64,000 bases of DNA from Pseudomonas viridiflava (GCF_900602065.1 NZ_UWFN01000265.1:186001-250000); one strand, 5' to 3'; positions 22,495-32,994 are shown, numbered from the stretch's first letter. Notes: generated by a model from the letters alone, not told the origin. Numbers and translations: made by a program.

Positions 22495-23421
22495 ATGCGA
22501 TTTACTTTACGTCAACTTCAGGTTTTTGTAGCCGTCGCCCAACAGGAAAGCGTTTCCCGGGCGGCGATCCTGCTATCGCTGTCCCAATCGGCCGCCAGCA
22601 CGTCCATCACTGAACTGGAGCGACAGTCCAGTTGCCAGTTGTTCGACCGGGCGGGAAAACGCCTGAGCCTGAATGCCACCGGGCGCCAGCTACTGCCCCA
22701 GGCGGTTGCCCTGCTGGATCAGGCCAAAGAGATCGAGGACTTGCTCAATGGTAAATCCGGTTTCGGCTCGCTGGCGGTAGGCGCCACGCTGACCATCGGT
22801 AATTACCTGGCGACGCTGTTGATCGGCAGTTTCATGCAGCGTCACCCGGAGAGCCAGGTCAAGCTGCATGTACAGAACACCGCTCACATCGTGCAGCAGG
22901 TCGCACACTACGAAATTGATCTGGGTCTGATTGAAGGCGATTGCACGCACGCTGACATTGAGGTGCAACGCTGGGTCGAGGACGAACTCGTGGTGTTCTG
23001 CGCCCCTCAGCACCCACTGGCCAAACGCGGACATGCCAGCCTCGACGAACTGACCCAGGAAGCCTGGATCCTGCGCGAACAGGGCTCAGGAACCCGCCTT
23101 ACGTTCGATCAGGCGATGCGTCATCATCGCAATGCGCTGAATGTACGCCTGGAGCTTGAGCATACAGAGGCCATCAAACGTGCCGTCGAATCGGGTCTGG
23201 GTATTGGCTGCATATCCCGACTGGCTCTTCGGGATGCAATTCGGCGCGGCAGTCTGGTGGCGGTGGAAACACCGGAGCTGGACCTGTCCCGAGAGTTTTA
23301 CTTCATCTGGCACAAGCAGAAGTATCAGACCTCTGCCATGCGCGAGTTTCTCGACCTGTGCCGCTCGTTGACTGAAGGCGTCCAGCGCAGCGATGAAATC
23401 GTGCTGCCAAGCATGTACTAG
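22495..23421 (+). CDS. finR: LysR-type regulator FinR (activator of fpr)
   Basis: The 308-residue protein has the LysR winged helix at residues 1-60 (LRQLQVFVAVAQQESVSRAAILLSLSQSAASTSI) and the inducer-binding domain after residue 90 (GSLAVGATLTIGNYLATLL, LEHTEAIKRAVESGLGIGCIS). Its position divergent from fpr matches FinR of P. putida and P. aeruginosa, which activates fpr under superoxide stress and in sulfite metabolism. The name rests on synteny plus family membership. Confidence 0.85.
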   Translation: MRFTLRQLQVFVAVAQQESVSRAAILLSLSQSAASTSITELERQSSCQLFDRAGKRLSLNATGRQLLPQAVALLDQAKEIEDLLNGKSGFGSLAVGATLTIGNYLATLLIGSFMQRHPESQVKLHVQNTAHIVQQVAHYEIDLGLIEGDCTHADIEVQRWVEDELVVFCAPQHPLAKRGHASLDELTQEAWILREQGSGTRLTFDQAMRHHRNALNVRLELEHTEAIKRAVESGLGIGCISRLALRDAIRRGSLVAVETPELDLSREFYFIWHKQKYQTSAMREFLDLCRSLTEGVQRSDEIVLPSMY

Positions 23422-23425
23422 ATGA

Positions 23426-23791
23426 TCAGCCGAACAGGATTAGCATCCATACAGCAGCGATCATGGTCAACGAGACCATCTGGGCAGCGCTGCCCATGTC
23501 TTTGGCGTTTTTCGAAAGAGGATGCAAATCCAGGGAAATGCGATCGATGGCCGCTTCAACCGCCGAATTGAGCAATTCAACGATCAGTGCCAGCAGGCAC
23601 ACCGCGATCAACAACGCGCGCTCGCCCTTGCTCACATCGACGATAAAAGCCAGTGGCACCAGCACTACGTTAAGAAGCACCAACTGCCTGAAAGCGGCTT
23701 CACCCTTGAAAGCGGCAGACAGACCATCGAAAGAATAACCGGCGGCATTCAGGATACGTTTCAGGCCCGTTTGGCCTTTGAAAGGAGACAT
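23426..23791 (-). CDS. dgkA: Diacylglycerol kinase DgkA
   Basis: The ATG at 23791 gives 121 residues, the usual size. Three membrane segments are visible (about 37-52, 60-80 and 100-119), with the active-site helix EAAFRQL and the signature ELLNSAVEAAIDRIS (about 72-86). It phosphorylates diacylglycerol in the inner membrane to recycle lipid. It converges on finR with only four bases between stops and lies downstream of erdR, as in P. aeruginosa. Confidence 0.92.
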   Translation of the reverse strand: MSPFKGQTGLKRILNAAGYSFDGLSAAFKGEAAFRQLVLLNVVLVPLAFIVDVSKGERALLIAVCLLALIVELLNSAVEAAIDRISLDLHPLSKNAKDMGSAAQMVSLTMIAAVWMLILFG

Positions 23792-23873
23792 AGATAGGCT
23801 GCTGTGCAAAAAAAGATGATGGAAGCTAATTCAGGACAGATCAAAAAAATGTGAACGGTTGAGTCATCCAGAG

Positions 23874-24524
23874 TTATCCGTTCGGAGAAATGGATTCCAG
23901 CTGTTGCAAAAGCAATGCAGCCTGGGTTCGTGTCCGCACACCCAGCTTGCGAAATATCGCCGTGACATGAGCCTTGATCGTTGCTTCAGAGACGGTCAGC
24001 TCATAGGCAATCTGTTTGTTCAGCAATCCTTCACAGACCATGGTCAATACCCGGAACTGCTGAGGCGTCAGGCTTGCCAGACCCGCGCTGGCGGCTTTGG
24101 CTTCATCAGAAACACTCACGGCTTCGTTAGCCTGCGGCGGCCACCAGACATCGCCTTCAAGTACCTTGCGCACAGCCTGCTGAATAGTCTCCAACGGGCT
24201 GGACTTGGGGATGAAGCCACTGGCACCAAACTCTCGGGACCTGACAACGATGGCGGCTTCTTCCTGCGCCGACACCATCACCACCGGAATCTGCGGATAC
24301 TGACCACGCAGCAGGACCAGACCGGAAAAGCCATAAGCACCCGGCATATTCAAGTCCAGCAGGACCAGATCCCAGTCAGACTTCTCATCCAGACGCGCTT
24401 CAAGCTGGGCAATGCTCTCCGCCTCCACGAGTCTCACATCAGGACCGAGGCCAAGGCTCAATGCCTGATGCAACGCGCTGCGGAACAGCGGATGGTCATC
24501 GGCAATCAGGATTTCGTAAGTCAT
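23874..24524 (-). CDS. erdR: LuxR/NarL-type response regulator ErdR
   Basis: The 216-residue protein has a receiver domain (ADDHPLFRSAL at 8-18, phosphoacceptor Asp in LVLLDLNMPG near residue 57, PKSS near 108) and a C-terminal LuxR helix-turn-helix (LTPQQFRVLTMVCEGLLNKQIAYELTVSEATIKAHV, about 151-186). Adjacent dgkA and the sequence point to ErdR, the orphan regulator that controls ethanol and acetate use in Pseudomonas. Its partner kinase is encoded elsewhere. About 245 bases upstream are non-coding and should hold its promoter. Confidence 0.82.
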   Translation of the reverse strand: MTYEILIADDHPLFRSALHQALSLGLGPDVRLVEAESIAQLEARLDEKSDWDLVLLDLNMPGAYGFSGLVLLRGQYPQIPVVMVSAQEEAAIVVRSREFGASGFIPKSSPLETIQQAVRKVLEGDVWWPPQANEAVSVSDEAKAASAGLASLTPQQFRVLTMVCEGLLNKQIAYELTVSEATIKAHVTAIFRKLGVRTRTQAALLLQQLESISPNG

Positions 24525-24770
24525 GGGGTGGTCCTGTACTTATAAGTGGGCGCCGATCCATTCAGCGCCCAGCAAGGCATTGGCAAATGCCAGCAAACAC
24601 TTGTTGCAGCTATACGCAGCGCGAACCGCAGCCTGCGAAAAACACCCGTCCGGGCCTTTATGCGGCGCCAGCATGCCCAGCGAAACCGGGGTGGTCAAGC
24701 ATTAACCCGGCCGCAAACAGAGGTTATTTCGCATGCAGGTGCACGTCACTCGCGAAGCCGCAATATCAGC
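24525..24770. other. Non-coding gap upstream of erdR
   Basis: No gene is evident in these 246 bases. On the minus strand, TTGACC followed after 17 bases by CATGCT could be a weak sigma-70 promoter for erdR with a leader of about 120 bases. Confidence 0.35.
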
Positions 24771-25481
24771 TTAGAGAAAAGCCTTCAGATGGGTGTGAGA
24801 GACATCATCCGAATCAATGTTTTTCTGGTACTTCGCGCCCAGATAGTGAGCAGTGAACACATCCAGGTAAGCATCAAGCACCCCGCTGGCTTGCTTATCG
24901 CCGGCCAGCTCCAGACACAATGCAGCGACTTCCGCCGTGCAAAAATGATCATCACGCTTTGAACGGCGCAGGCGATAGCGGGACATCTGTTCCGGCTCAA
25001 GGCTGAGCACCGGAAACCGTTCCAGGTAAGGGCTTTTGCGAAACATCTTGCGCGCTTCAGGCCAGGTCGCATCCAGCAAGATGAAGAGCGGACGCTTGCC
25101 CTCTTCCTGAATGACCTGGTTGACCACCCGTTGCGGAGCCACAAACTCACCCGGGAAAACAATATAGGGCTGCCATTGCGGATCATCCAGCAATGCCAGC
25201 AACTGCTCATCGACCTCTATGCGTGACCAGCCAAATGCATGAGTGTCATCGACAACATCCGCAATCAGCCAGCCGGTATTAGTCGGCTTAAGCGGCTCAG
25301 TGTCGTACATAAGCAGACACATCGCCGAATTGGTCGCCACATTTGGCTTCCATCCACACAGGCAGTACTCGGGGATCACTCGACACTGATTGCAGCGTGG
25401 CGCGCGCGACCCGCGTGCAATAAACGGCTTGGTACTCTGCGCCAGACGGCGATCGCGCAGGCGAGAAACGGCGTGGCTCAT
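24771..25481 (-). CDS. tapT: tRNA-uridine aminocarboxypropyltransferase (DTW domain, TapT/YfiP-like)
   Basis: The ATG at 25481 gives 236 residues, like E. coli YfiP/TapT. Zinc-type cysteines (RCNQCRVIPEYCLC, about 29-42) precede the DTW-type motif LLDATWPEARKMF (about 145-157) and RYRLRRSKRDDHFCTAEV. Family members move the aminocarboxypropyl group of SAM onto U47 of tRNA. Longer upstream codons are open but lack a ribosome site. The gene lies upstream of erdR on the same strand. Confidence 0.87.
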   Translation of the reverse strand: MSHAVSRLRDRRLAQSTKPFIARGSRAPRCNQCRVIPEYCLCGWKPNVATNSAMCLLMYDTEPLKPTNTGWLIADVVDDTHAFGWSRIEVDEQLLALLDDPQWQPYIVFPGEFVAPQRVVNQVIQEEGKRPLFILLDATWPEARKMFRKSPYLERFPVLSLEPEQMSRYRLRRSKRDDHFCTAEVAALCLELAGDKQASGVLDAYLDVFTAHYLGAKYQKNIDSDDVSHTHLKAFL

Positions 25482-25719
25482 AATGGCATGCGTCGATTGA
25501 AGGGAAGCGTGAACACTGCGATAACTCGGAGGGCTTAAAAGTCTGCGCAGTTTAACAGAGCCACGTCCTGTCCGGCCCGCGGTGTCGACGGACGAATCGC
25601 TTTCACTGCGCGCCATCCTTATACTTCGCCATCGTTCATGCATATTCAGCCCTGCTGCCTGCTGAACATACTTGCAAGTCACCGGTCCAACGGGCCAGTC
25701 ACTGAATCAGGAGAATTTA

Positions 25720-26130
25720 ATGCTGCGCCTTACCGTCCCTACCCTCACGCTTCTGCTCGCTGTCCCATTCTTCGCTCAAGCGGCGTCGAAGCAGGATTTC
25801 GAATTGAGCAAAATGCTCGAAAAAGTTGCGAAGGAAAGCAGCGTCGGCACGCCGCGGGCTATCAATGAGGACATTCTCGATCAGGGTTACACGGTTGAAG
25901 GCAATCAGTTGATCAATCATCTGAGTGTTCGCGAAGGCCAGGCCCAGCAAATGCGCGCCAACCCCGATGCGGTCCGCAATCAGCTCGGGAACAGTGTTTG
26001 CCATAACAACGGCTATCGCCAGTTGATGAGCAAGGGCGCGGTACTCAAGTATCAGTTCACCGAGTACAAGACCAATCGTCCGGTAACCAGCCAGGTATTC
26101 AAGGCCAGCGACTGTTCGGTCAAGAAGTAA
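25720..26130 (+). CDS. Secreted protein, QSregVF_b-like (PA3611 type)
   Basis: AGGAG lies seven bases before the ATG at 25720. The 136-residue protein has a clear signal peptide (LRLTVPTLTLLLAVPFFAQAAS, cut after about residue 21). The mature part is a small alpha/beta domain with two cysteines (NSVCHNNGYRQLMSKGAVLKY and KASDCSV) that could form a disulfide bond. Length and layout resemble P. aeruginosa PA3611, called a quorum-sensing-regulated virulence factor from expression data. That name is from memory of the family; the molecular role is unknown. Confidence 0.7.
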   Translation: MLRLTVPTLTLLLAVPFFAQAASKQDFELSKMLEKVAKESSVGTPRAINEDILDQGYTVEGNQLINHLSVREGQAQQMRANPDAVRNQLGNSVCHNNGYRQLMSKGAVLKYQFTEYKTNRPVTSQVFKASDCSVKK

Positions 26131-26161
26131 GATTCCTTCTCGCACCGCACAAGAACCCAAC

Positions 26162-26265
26162 GTGGGACCGGCTTTAGCCGGGAAGTGGCCGGTACAGTCA
26201 CTCCATCTTCATCGCCGGGAATCCCGACTTCCCGGCTGAAACGGAACGCCGCCCGGCCGTTCCAC
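26162..26265. repeat. REP-like palindrome, GGACCGGCTTTAGCCGGGAAG family
   Basis: Arms GGCTTTAGCCGGGAAGT and ACTTCCCGGCTGAAA pair imperfectly around a 40-base loop, in a 290-base intergenic region that otherwise shows no gene. Confidence 0.7.
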
Positions 26266-26420
26266 CTCAGTGCTGTTCAAGCCGGTCCAACGTCTGCGGT
26301 GCAGAAACCCAAAGTCATACACAAACGTTGCCAGTCCCAGCAGGCAAGGGTCATTATCGTTTGAAATCAAGTATCAGCCCTCGATGGCTGGAGTGACGAT
26401 TCATGCAAGGAGAGCCTTGA

Positions 26421-27536
26421 ATGCCCTATGTACCCAACGACCTGCTGAGCAGCCACTTTCAAAGTAACGGTAAAGACCTCACCAGCAAGATCGAAGAACA
26501 GATCAATCTGGTAGCCCCCAACAGTCCAAACCTTCCGCTCTATCGCGACATGATGCTGACCGTATTGCGCATGGCCCAGGACGATCGCAATCGCTGGAAC
26601 GCCAAAATAACGCTGCAAGCCTTGCGCGAACTGGACAATGCCTTTCGGGTACTTGAGCAGTTCCGCGGGCGCCGCAAGGTGACGGTCTTCGGCTCCGCCC
26701 GCACCCCCGTTGAACATCCACTGTATGCGCTCGCCAAGGAGCTTGGCGCGTTGCTGGCCAAAGCGGATCTGATGGTCATCACTGGCGCGGGGGGCGGCAT
26801 CATGGCTGCGACCCATGAAGGCGCCGGGCTGAATCACAGCCTGGGCTTCAACATCACTTTGCCGTTCGAACAGCACGCTAACGCCACGGTCGAGGGCACG
26901 GGCAACCTGCTGCCCTTCCACTTCTTCTTCACGCGCAAGCTGTTCTTTGTCAAAGAAGCCGATGCGCTGGTGCTTTGCCCAGGTGGTTTCGGCACGCTTG
27001 ATGAAGCTCTGGAAGTGCTGACACTGATTCAGACCGGCAAAAGTCCACTGGTGCCTATCGTGCTACTCGACGTGCCAGGAGGAAGTTTCTGGCAGAGCGC
27101 ACTGGACTTCATCAAAAGTCAGCTGGAAGAAAATCACTACATTCTGCCAAACGACATGAAATTACTGCGCCTGGTCTACAGCGCCGAAGAAGCGGTTGAG
27201 GAAATCGATCAGTTCTACAGCAACTTCCATTCAAGCCGTTGGCTGAAGAACAAGTTCATCCTGCGCATGCATCACCCGCTCACCGAGCAAGCCATTGCGC
27301 ATATGCAAGAAGCATTCGCCGACCTGCGTCTGGCAGAAGACTTTCAGCAACATGCTTATCAGGGTGAAGAACATGAGGCTGATTTCAGCCATCTGACGCG
27401 CTTGGTATTTACTTTCAGTGGACGTAATCAAGGGCGTTTGCGGGAGTTGGTGGACTACATCAACCTGTCGGAAAACTGGGCTCAACCGGCAGCAAAATTG
27501 AAAGCCCGGGAATCGGAATCCTCAAAAGAGTCCTGA
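26421..27536 (+). CDS. LOG-family (lysine decarboxylase-like) nucleotide phosphoribohydrolase
   Basis: The 371-residue protein has a Rossmann core with KVTVFGSARTP (about 86-96), ITGAGGGIMAATHEGAG (about 120-136) and the signature PGGFGTLDEALEVL (about 191-204), the PGGxGTxxE motif of LOG proteins that cut nucleoside 5'-monophosphates to base and ribose phosphate. Extra helical N- and C-terminal parts (about 1-75 and 265-371) mark the longer subfamily. The exact substrate is not deducible. It converges with recX, with only three bases between stops. Confidence 0.85.
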   Translation: MPYVPNDLLSSHFQSNGKDLTSKIEEQINLVAPNSPNLPLYRDMMLTVLRMAQDDRNRWNAKITLQALRELDNAFRVLEQFRGRRKVTVFGSARTPVEHPLYALAKELGALLAKADLMVITGAGGGIMAATHEGAGLNHSLGFNITLPFEQHANATVEGTGNLLPFHFFFTRKLFFVKEADALVLCPGGFGTLDEALEVLTLIQTGKSPLVPIVLLDVPGGSFWQSALDFIKSQLEENHYILPNDMKLLRLVYSAEEAVEEIDQFYSNFHSSRWLKNKFILRMHHPLTEQAIAHMQEAFADLRLAEDFQQHAYQGEEHEADFSHLTRLVFTFSGRNQGRLRELVDYINLSENWAQPAAKLKARESESSKES

Positions 27537-27539
27537 GGA

Positions 27540-28007
27540 TCAGTCGTCTTCGCCACGGCCGCTTAACAGGCGGCCGATCATATCCATGGGATAACCGCGG
27601 TAGCTCAAGAAGCGACCTTGCTTCGCACGCTCCCGCGCATCTGCGGGCAACTGACCGGCAAACTTGCGCTGCCAGGTTTCTTTCAGTTTTTCCTGCCAAT
27701 CAAAACCACATTCCCGAATGGCCTGTTCGACTTCCGCACGCTGCAATCCTCGCTGATTCAACTCCTCACGAATACGCGCAGGGCCATAGCCCGAGCGTGC
27801 ACGGTAAGAGACGAAACTTTCGAGGTAACGCGCTTCAGACAACAGCCCTTCTTCCACAAGGCGGTCGAGAGCAGGTTCGATGAGTTCAGGAGTTGCGCCG
27901 CGCTGACGCAGTTTGCGCGTCAGCTCGACACGACCGTGCTCGCGGCGTGCGAGCAGGTCCATTGCGGTGCGCCTTACGGCGACAGGTGTATCGAGTACAA
28001 CCGACAT
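27540..28007 (-). CDS. recX: Recombination regulator RecX
   Basis: The 155-residue protein consists of three-helix repeats typical of Rec[59 protein letters not shown] and [12 protein letters not shown]. It binds RecA filaments and limits their activity. The start lies six bases after the recA stop, so the pair is one SOS-controlled operon. Confidence 0.95.
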   Translation of the reverse strand: MSVVLDTPVAVRRTAMDLLARREHGRVELTRKLRQRGATPELIEPALDRLVEEGLLSEARYLESFVSYRARSGYGPARIREELNQRGLQRAEVEQAIRECGFDWQEKLKETWQRKFAGQLPADARERAKQGRFLSYRGYPMDMIGRLLSGRGEDD

Positions 28008-28013
28008 GATCTA

Positions 28014-29078
28014 TCAGAGATCAACGTCAGCTTCAGCCATGTCATCAGCAGGCGCTGGTGCACGAGAGGCTTCGGATTTGGTATCAACACCTGGAGTCAG
28101 CAACTTCTCGCGAATCATCTTCTCAAGGGTGGCACCTACTTCCGGGTTATCCGCCAGGAACTTGGCCGAGTTGGCTTTACCCTGACCGATTTTGCTGCCT
28201 TGGTAGCTGTACCATGCACCGGACTTCTCTACGAAACCATGCAGTACGGCCAGATCAATGATCTCGCCATTGAGGTAGATACCCTTGCCGTAAAGAATCT
28301 GGAACTCGGCCTGACGGAACGGCGGAGCCACCTTGTTCTTGACGACTTTGACACGGGTTTCGCTACCGACGACTTCGTCGCCCTCTTTCACAGCACCGGT
28401 ACGGCGGATGTCCAGACGGACCGAAGCGTAAAACTTCAGCGCGTTACCACCGGTGGTGGTCTCAGGGCTACCGAACATCACACCGATCTTCATACGGATC
28501 TGGTTAATGAAGATAACCAGGCAGTTGGCGTTTTTGATGTTGCCGGTGATCTTGCGCAGCGCCTGAGACATCAGACGAGCCTGCAGACCCACGTGCATGT
28601 CACCCATTTCGCCTTCGATCTCAGCCTTCGGTACCAGAGCGGCAACGGAGTCGACAACGATGACGTCGATGGCATTGGAGCGCACCAGCATGTCGGTGAT
28701 TTCCAGCGCCTGCTCACCGGTATCCGGCTGCGACACGAGCAGGTCGTCAACATTGACGCCCAGCTTGCCTGCGTATTCTGGATCAAGCGCGTGCTCGGCA
28801 TCGACGAACGCACAAGTTGCACCCATTTTCTGGGCCTGGGCGATAACCGAAAGCGTCAGCGTCGTTTTACCGGAAGATTCCGGACCGTAGATTTCAACGA
28901 TCCGGCCTTTCGGCAAACCGCCAATACCCAGCGCGATATCCAGCCCGAGCGAACCGGTGGAGATAGAAGGAATAGCCTGGCGGTCATGGTCACCCATGCG
29001 CATTACGGCACCTTTACCGAATTGACGCTCGATCTGACCCAAGGCCGCAGCCAAGGCTTTCTTCTTGTTGTCGTCCAT
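28014..29078 (-). CDS. recA: Recombinase RecA
   Basis: The ATG at 29078 gives 354 residues. Walker [10 protein letters not shown] (about 67-75), the Walker B region [22 protein letters not shown], the loop 2 motif [20 protein letters not shown], and the acidic C-terminal tail are all present. It polymerises on single-stranded DNA, pairs homologous strands and triggers self-cleavage of LexA and phage repressors, including probably the CI-type protein at 10017. GAGG precedes the ATG and an SOS box lies upstream. Confidence 0.98.
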   Translation of the reverse strand: MDDNKKKALAAALGQIERQFGKGAVMRMGDHDRQAIPSISTGSLGLDIALGIGGLPKGRIVEIYGPESSGKTTLTLSVIAQAQKMGATCAFVDAEHALDPEYAGKLGVNVDDLLVSQPDTGEQALEITDMLVRSNAIDVIVVDSVAALVPKAEIEGEMGDMHVGLQARLMSQALRKITGNIKNANCLVIFINQIRMKIGVMFGSPETTTGGNALKFYASVRLDIRRTGAVKEGDEVVGSETRVKVVKNKVAPPFRQAEFQILYGKGIYLNGEIIDLAVLHGFVEKSGAWYSYQGSKIGQGKANSAKFLADNPEVGATLEKMIREKLLTPGVDTKSEASRAPAPADDMAEADVDL

Positions 29079-29128
29079 TGAAGTCCTCACGTAATCAAAT
29101 TCAATTAGGGGCCTGACGGCCACAACAC

Positions 29129-29144
29129 CTGTATAAGTAGACAG
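29129..29144 (-). promoter_or_regulatory. LexA (SOS) box of recA
   Basis: The minus strand reads CTGTCTACTTATACAG, a CTG-N10-CAG site 51 bases before the recA start. This is the expected SOS control of recA-recX. Confidence 0.88.
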
Positions 29145-29171
29145 TATTATTCCACAGGGTTGAGCGCTCGC

Positions 29172-29672
29172 CTACCCCCGAGTTGGTATTTCTGCACTGA
29201 CAAGCTGGATCAGCCCCTCTAGCGCGGCTTTCACCGTTTGTCGGCGCACCTCGTCACGGTCTCCGGCGAACTGTTCGCGCCGGGAAATCAGCTTTCCACC
29301 CACGCCCCAACACAGCCATACAGTGCCGACCGGCTTCTCGACCGAGCCGCCATCCGGCCCGGCTACACCACTAACCGCAACCGCAAACCTTGCGCCGCTC
29401 TGACGTTGCGCACCCGACACCATCGCGCGCACCACCTCCTCGCTGACCGCACCGACCCGGGCAAACAATTCGGTCGGTACTTGCAACTGAAGGGTTTTCT
29501 GGGGGTTGGAGTAAGTGACATAACCCGCCTCGAACCAGGCCGAGCTGCCGGGTATCCGGGTAATCGCTTCGGCGATGCCGCCGCCGGTACAGGACTCGGC
29601 GGTGCTGACCTGAGCGTTGATCGATTGCAGATGCTTGCCAAGGGTGGCGGCAAGCCGGGTGATCTCATCCAA
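29172..29672 (-). CDS. pncC: Nicotinamide-nucleotide amidase PncC (CinA C-terminal domain)
   Basis: The stand-alone CinA C-terminal domain (166 residues) carries STAESCTGGGIAEAIT (about 22-37), GYVTYSNPQK, GAVSEEVVRAMV and AVSGVAGPDGGSVEKPVGTVW. It turns NMN to nicotinic acid mononucleotide in NAD salvage. The start is uncertain: the TTG at 29672 has GGAAGAG well placed and gives the N terminus DEITRLAATLG seen in relatives; a GTG at 29708 would add 12 residues. It sits just upstream of recA, as in most pseudomonads. Confidence 0.87.
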   Translation of the reverse strand: MDEITRLAATLGKHLQSINAQVSTAESCTGGGIAEAITRIPGSSAWFEAGYVTYSNPQKTLQLQVPTELFARVGAVSEEVVRAMVSGAQRQSGARFAVAVSGVAGPDGGSVEKPVGTVWLCWGVGGKLISRREQFAGDRDEVRRQTVKAALEGLIQLVSAEIPTRG

Positions 29673-29773
29673 GATGCTCTTCCTTTGGAAAGGCGAGTAA
29701 ACCAACACCGTACACGAGCGCTTTGAAGGTGCAAGCAGAGAGCGGCCTGATCGCGACCGCCCTCATGGATACG

Positions 29774-29905
29774 TCATTTGTCTCGGGTTTTCGGGCAATG
29801 CGGTTTCTTGATGGTTTCAACCGTTGTTTCCTTCGGGCGTCGCCGAGCCTCTTCGACCGGAATGAAACGCCCGCTTTCAGAATCCCTTCCGCGTTTGTTA
29901 GCCAT
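29774..29905 (-). CDS. Small conserved basic protein (43 aa)
   Basis: The minus strand holds a 43-residue frame with AAGGGA seven bases before its ATG. It starts MANKRGRDSESGRFIPVEEA and continues with RRRPKETTVETIKKP, a pattern (RDS-x-x-GRF, then HPKTT/RPKETT, then ETIK) that I recall from a group of very short basic proteins found in many bacteria. The pattern and ribosome site support a real gene. Function is unknown. It lies alone between pncC and mutS on the strand opposite to mutS. Confidence 0.7.
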   Translation of the reverse strand: MANKRGRDSESGRFIPVEEARRRPKETTVETIKKPHCPKTRDK

Positions 29906-30167
29906 ATAAAATCCCTTTTTTACAACGCCTGCTCGGGATTGAGAGGCGACGCTGCAAAGTCTATACAGCGATTTCGACTCTGTGGCCGTTCGGAAACGCT
30001 CGGTGACGAATCAGCCGACTTGCAGCGGACCTGCGTAGCGAAGCCTCGCGTGGTAATCTTGCGCCCATCGCAAAACACACGGACTTACCGACCTGTTAGC
30101 CCAAAGGGGATATCAGGCACGCTTCCGAATTTGCCCCATCTTTCTAACGAACTTGCCTAACTATCTG

Positions 30168-32747
30168 ATGAATAAAGCAATTTCCGATCTCTCATCACAC
30201 ACCCCGATGATGCAGCAGTACTGGCGGCTGAAGAATCAGCACCCTGACCAGTTGATGTTCTACCGCATGGGCGATTTCTACGAAATTTTCTACGAAGACG
30301 CGAAGAAAGCCGCCAAATTGCTGGACATCACCCTGACAGCGCGGGGCCAGTCAGCCGGCCAGAGCATCCCTATGTGCGGGATTCCCTATCACGCGGCTGA
30401 AGGCTATCTGGCCAAGCTGGTCAAACTCGGCGAATCCGTGGTGATCTGTGAGCAGGTTGGCGACCCGGCGACCAGCAAAGGCCCGGTAGATCGTCAGGTA
30501 GTACGCATCATCACCCCCGGCACTGTCAGCGATGAAGCCCTGCTGGACGAGCGGCGCGACAATCTGATCGCAGCCGTATTGGGCGATGAACGCCTGTTCG
30601 GCCTGGCGGTGATGGACATCACCAGTGGCAATTTCAGCGTGCTGGAAATCAAGGGCTGGGAGAACCTGCTGGCTGAACTTGAGCGTATCAACCCCGTGGA
30701 GCTACTTATCCCGGATGACTGGCCACAAGGTCTGCCCGCCGAAAAGCGTCGAGGATCACGCCGCCGCGCGCCTTGGGATTTCGAGCGCGACTCGGCGCTC
30801 AAAAGTCTTTGCCAGCAGTTCTCGACTCAGGACCTGAAAGGCTTTGGCTGCGAAAACCTGACCCTGGCGATCGGTGCTGCCGGTTGCCTGCTGGGCTACG
30901 CCAAGGAAACCCAGCGTACTGCCCTGCCGCACCTGCGTAGCCTGCGTCACGAGCGTCTTGACGATACGGTCATCCTCGACGGCGCCACCCGACGCAACCT
31001 CGAACTGGACACCAACCTGGCCGGTGGCCGCGACAACACCTTGCAGTCGGTGGTAGATCGCTGCCAGACCGCAATGGGTACGCGCCTCCTGACCCGCTGG
31101 TTGAATCGCCCTTTGCGTGACCTGTCGGTCCTCAAGGCGCGGCAATCTTCCATCAAGTGTCTGCTTGAGCGTTATCGATTCGAAAACCTGCAGCCGCAGC
31201 TGAAGGAAATCGGCGATATCGAGCGAATCCTTGCCCGCATCGGCCTGCGCAATGCGCGGCCACGCGACCTCGCTCGCCTTCGCGATGCATTGAGTGCGTT
31301 GCCCGAATTGCAAACGGCAATGGCCGAACTGGAAGCGCCGCATTTGCAGCAACTGGCCAAAGTCACCGGCGTCTATCCGGAACTGGCTGATTTGCTGCAA
31401 CGAGCCGTCATTGATAACCCGCCGGCGGTGATCCGCGATGGCGGCGTGCTGAAAACCGGTTATGACGCTGAGCTGGACGAGCTGCAGTCGCTGAGTGAAA
31501 ACGCCGGGCAGTTCCTGATTGACCTTGAGGCCCGTGAAAAAGCCCGAACCGGATTGGCCAATCTGAAAGTCGGCTACAACCGGATTCACGGCTACTTCAT
31601 TGAGTTGCCAAGCAAGCAGGCCGAACAGGCACCTGCCGATTACATTCGTCGACAAACCCTGAAAGGTGCCGAGCGCTTCATCACGCCGGAACTGAAAGAG
31701 TTCGAAGACAAAGCGTTGTCAGCCAAAAGCCGCGCACTGGCGCGCGAGAAAATGCTGTACGAAGCGTTGCTTGAGGACCTGATCGGCCACCTCGCTCCGC
31801 TGCAGGACACCGCCTCGGCACTGGCCGAGCTGGATGTGCTGAGCAACCTGGCCGAACGCGCCCTGAATCTGGACCTTAACTGCCCGCAGTTCGTCGATGA
31901 GCCCTGCATGCGCATCGACCAGGGTCGTCACCCGGTCGTGGAACAGGTGCTGACCTCGCCGTTCGTGGCCAACGATCTGGACCTTGATGACAAGACCCGG
32001 ATGCTGGTCATCACCGGCCCGAACATGGGCGGTAAGTCGACCTATATGCGCCAGACCGCACTGATCGTGTTGCTGGCCCACATCGGCAGCTTCGTGCCAG
32101 CGGCGAGCTGCGAGCTGTCACTGGTAGACCGGATTTTCACTCGGATCGGCTCCAGCGATGACCTTGCAGGCGGGCGTTCGACGTTCATGGTCGAAATGAG
32201 CGAAACGGCCAACATCCTGCACAACGCCACTGATCGCAGCCTGGTGCTGATGGACGAGGTTGGACGCGGCACCAGTACATTTGATGGTCTGTCCCTGGCA
32301 TGGGCTGCGGCAGAATGTCTCGCCCAGTTACGCGCCTACACGCTGTTCGCCACCCACTATTTCGAGCTGACTGTGCTGCCGGAAAGCGAACCGCTGGTCG
32401 CCAACGTGCACCTCAATGCGACCGAGCACAACGAGCGAATTGTGTTCCTGCACCGGGTTCTGCCAGGACCTGCCAGCCAAAGCTATGGCCTGGCTGTAGC
32501 CCAGCTGGCCGGGGTTCCAGCGAAAGTGATTGGCCGGGCGAAAGAACATTTACACCGGTTGGAGACCACCAGCCTGCCCCACGAGCAGCCTCGTCCAAAA
32601 CCTGGAAAACCCGCTGCGCCCCAGCAAAGTGACATGTTCGCGAGCCTGCCGCACCCGGTGCTCGAAGAGCTCTCCAGGGCCAAACTCGACGATGTCACGC
32701 CACGTCAGGCGCTAGAGTTGTTATATGCACTGCAAACTCGCATCTAA
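30168..32747 (+). CDS. mutS: DNA mismatch repair protein MutS
   Basis: The ATG at 30168 gives 859 residues. The mismatch-binding domain has the Phe-x-Glu motif in [15 protein letters not shown] (about 31-45). The ATPase has Walker [17 protein letters not shown] (about 615-630), [17 protein letters not shown] and the Walker B-side [15 protein letters not shown], then [10 protein letters not shown]. It recognises mismatches and recruits MutL. The C-terminal ~50 residues carry the tetramer/beta-clamp region. It is followed by fdxA, a typical Pseudomonas arrangement. Confidence 0.97.
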   Translation: MNKAISDLSSHTPMMQQYWRLKNQHPDQLMFYRMGDFYEIFYEDAKKAAKLLDITLTARGQSAGQSIPMCGIPYHAAEGYLAKLVKLGESVVICEQVGDPATSKGPVDRQVVRIITPGTVSDEALLDERRDNLIAAVLGDERLFGLAVMDITSGNFSVLEIKGWENLLAELERINPVELLIPDDWPQGLPAEKRRGSRRRAPWDFERDSALKSLCQQFSTQDLKGFGCENLTLAIGAAGCLLGYAKETQRTALPHLRSLRHERLDDTVILDGATRRNLELDTNLAGGRDNTLQSVVDRCQTAMGTRLLTRWLNRPLRDLSVLKARQSSIKCLLERYRFENLQPQLKEIGDIERILARIGLRNARPRDLARLRDALSALPELQTAMAELEAPHLQQLAKVTGVYPELADLLQRAVIDNPPAVIRDGGVLKTGYDAELDELQSLSENAGQFLIDLEAREKARTGLANLKVGYNRIHGYFIELPSKQAEQAPADYIRRQTLKGAERFITPELKEFEDKALSAKSRALAREKMLYEALLEDLIGHLAPLQDTASALAELDVLSNLAERALNLDLNCPQFVDEPCMRIDQGRHPVVEQVLTSPFVANDLDLDDKTRMLVITGPNMGGKSTYMRQTALIVLLAHIGSFVPAASCELSLVDRIFTRIGSSDDLAGGRSTFMVEMSETANILHNATDRSLVLMDEVGRGTSTFDGLSLAWAAAECLAQLRAYTLFATHYFELTVLPESEPLVANVHLNATEHNERIVFLHRVLPGPASQSYGLAVAQLAGVPAKVIGRAKEHLHRLETTSLPHEQPRPKPGKPAAPQQSDMFASLPHPVLEELSRAKLDDVTPRQALELLYALQTRI

Positions 32748-32994
32748 CGAGAACCGTAACAAGCTGTTAGAATCCCGCGCGGTTTGAGACGCTGACAGCT
32801 TTTAGCCTGGCTGAGCAGCTGATCCGAGCCGCGTGAGACGTAGCGAACCCAGGGTCGAACGCCATGCGTGCAGTCGATCTGCATTCAGCGCCGTTTACCT
32901 AATGCATGTGTTTCACACGGCGCGGGAGACTTCCCGAACCTGGCAACCCTATACCGAAGGGCTCTGCTGTCGCCGCCTGAGGAGAGAATTAGAA

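Noticed and set aside
27618..29081. 487-codon plus-strand frame across recX-recA
   Set aside because: Antisense shadow of recA and recX; no protein-like motifs.
29723..30160. 145-codon plus-strand frame before mutS
   Set aside because: Its start region is antisense to the 43-residue gene, it has no ribosome site, and it resembles no protein.
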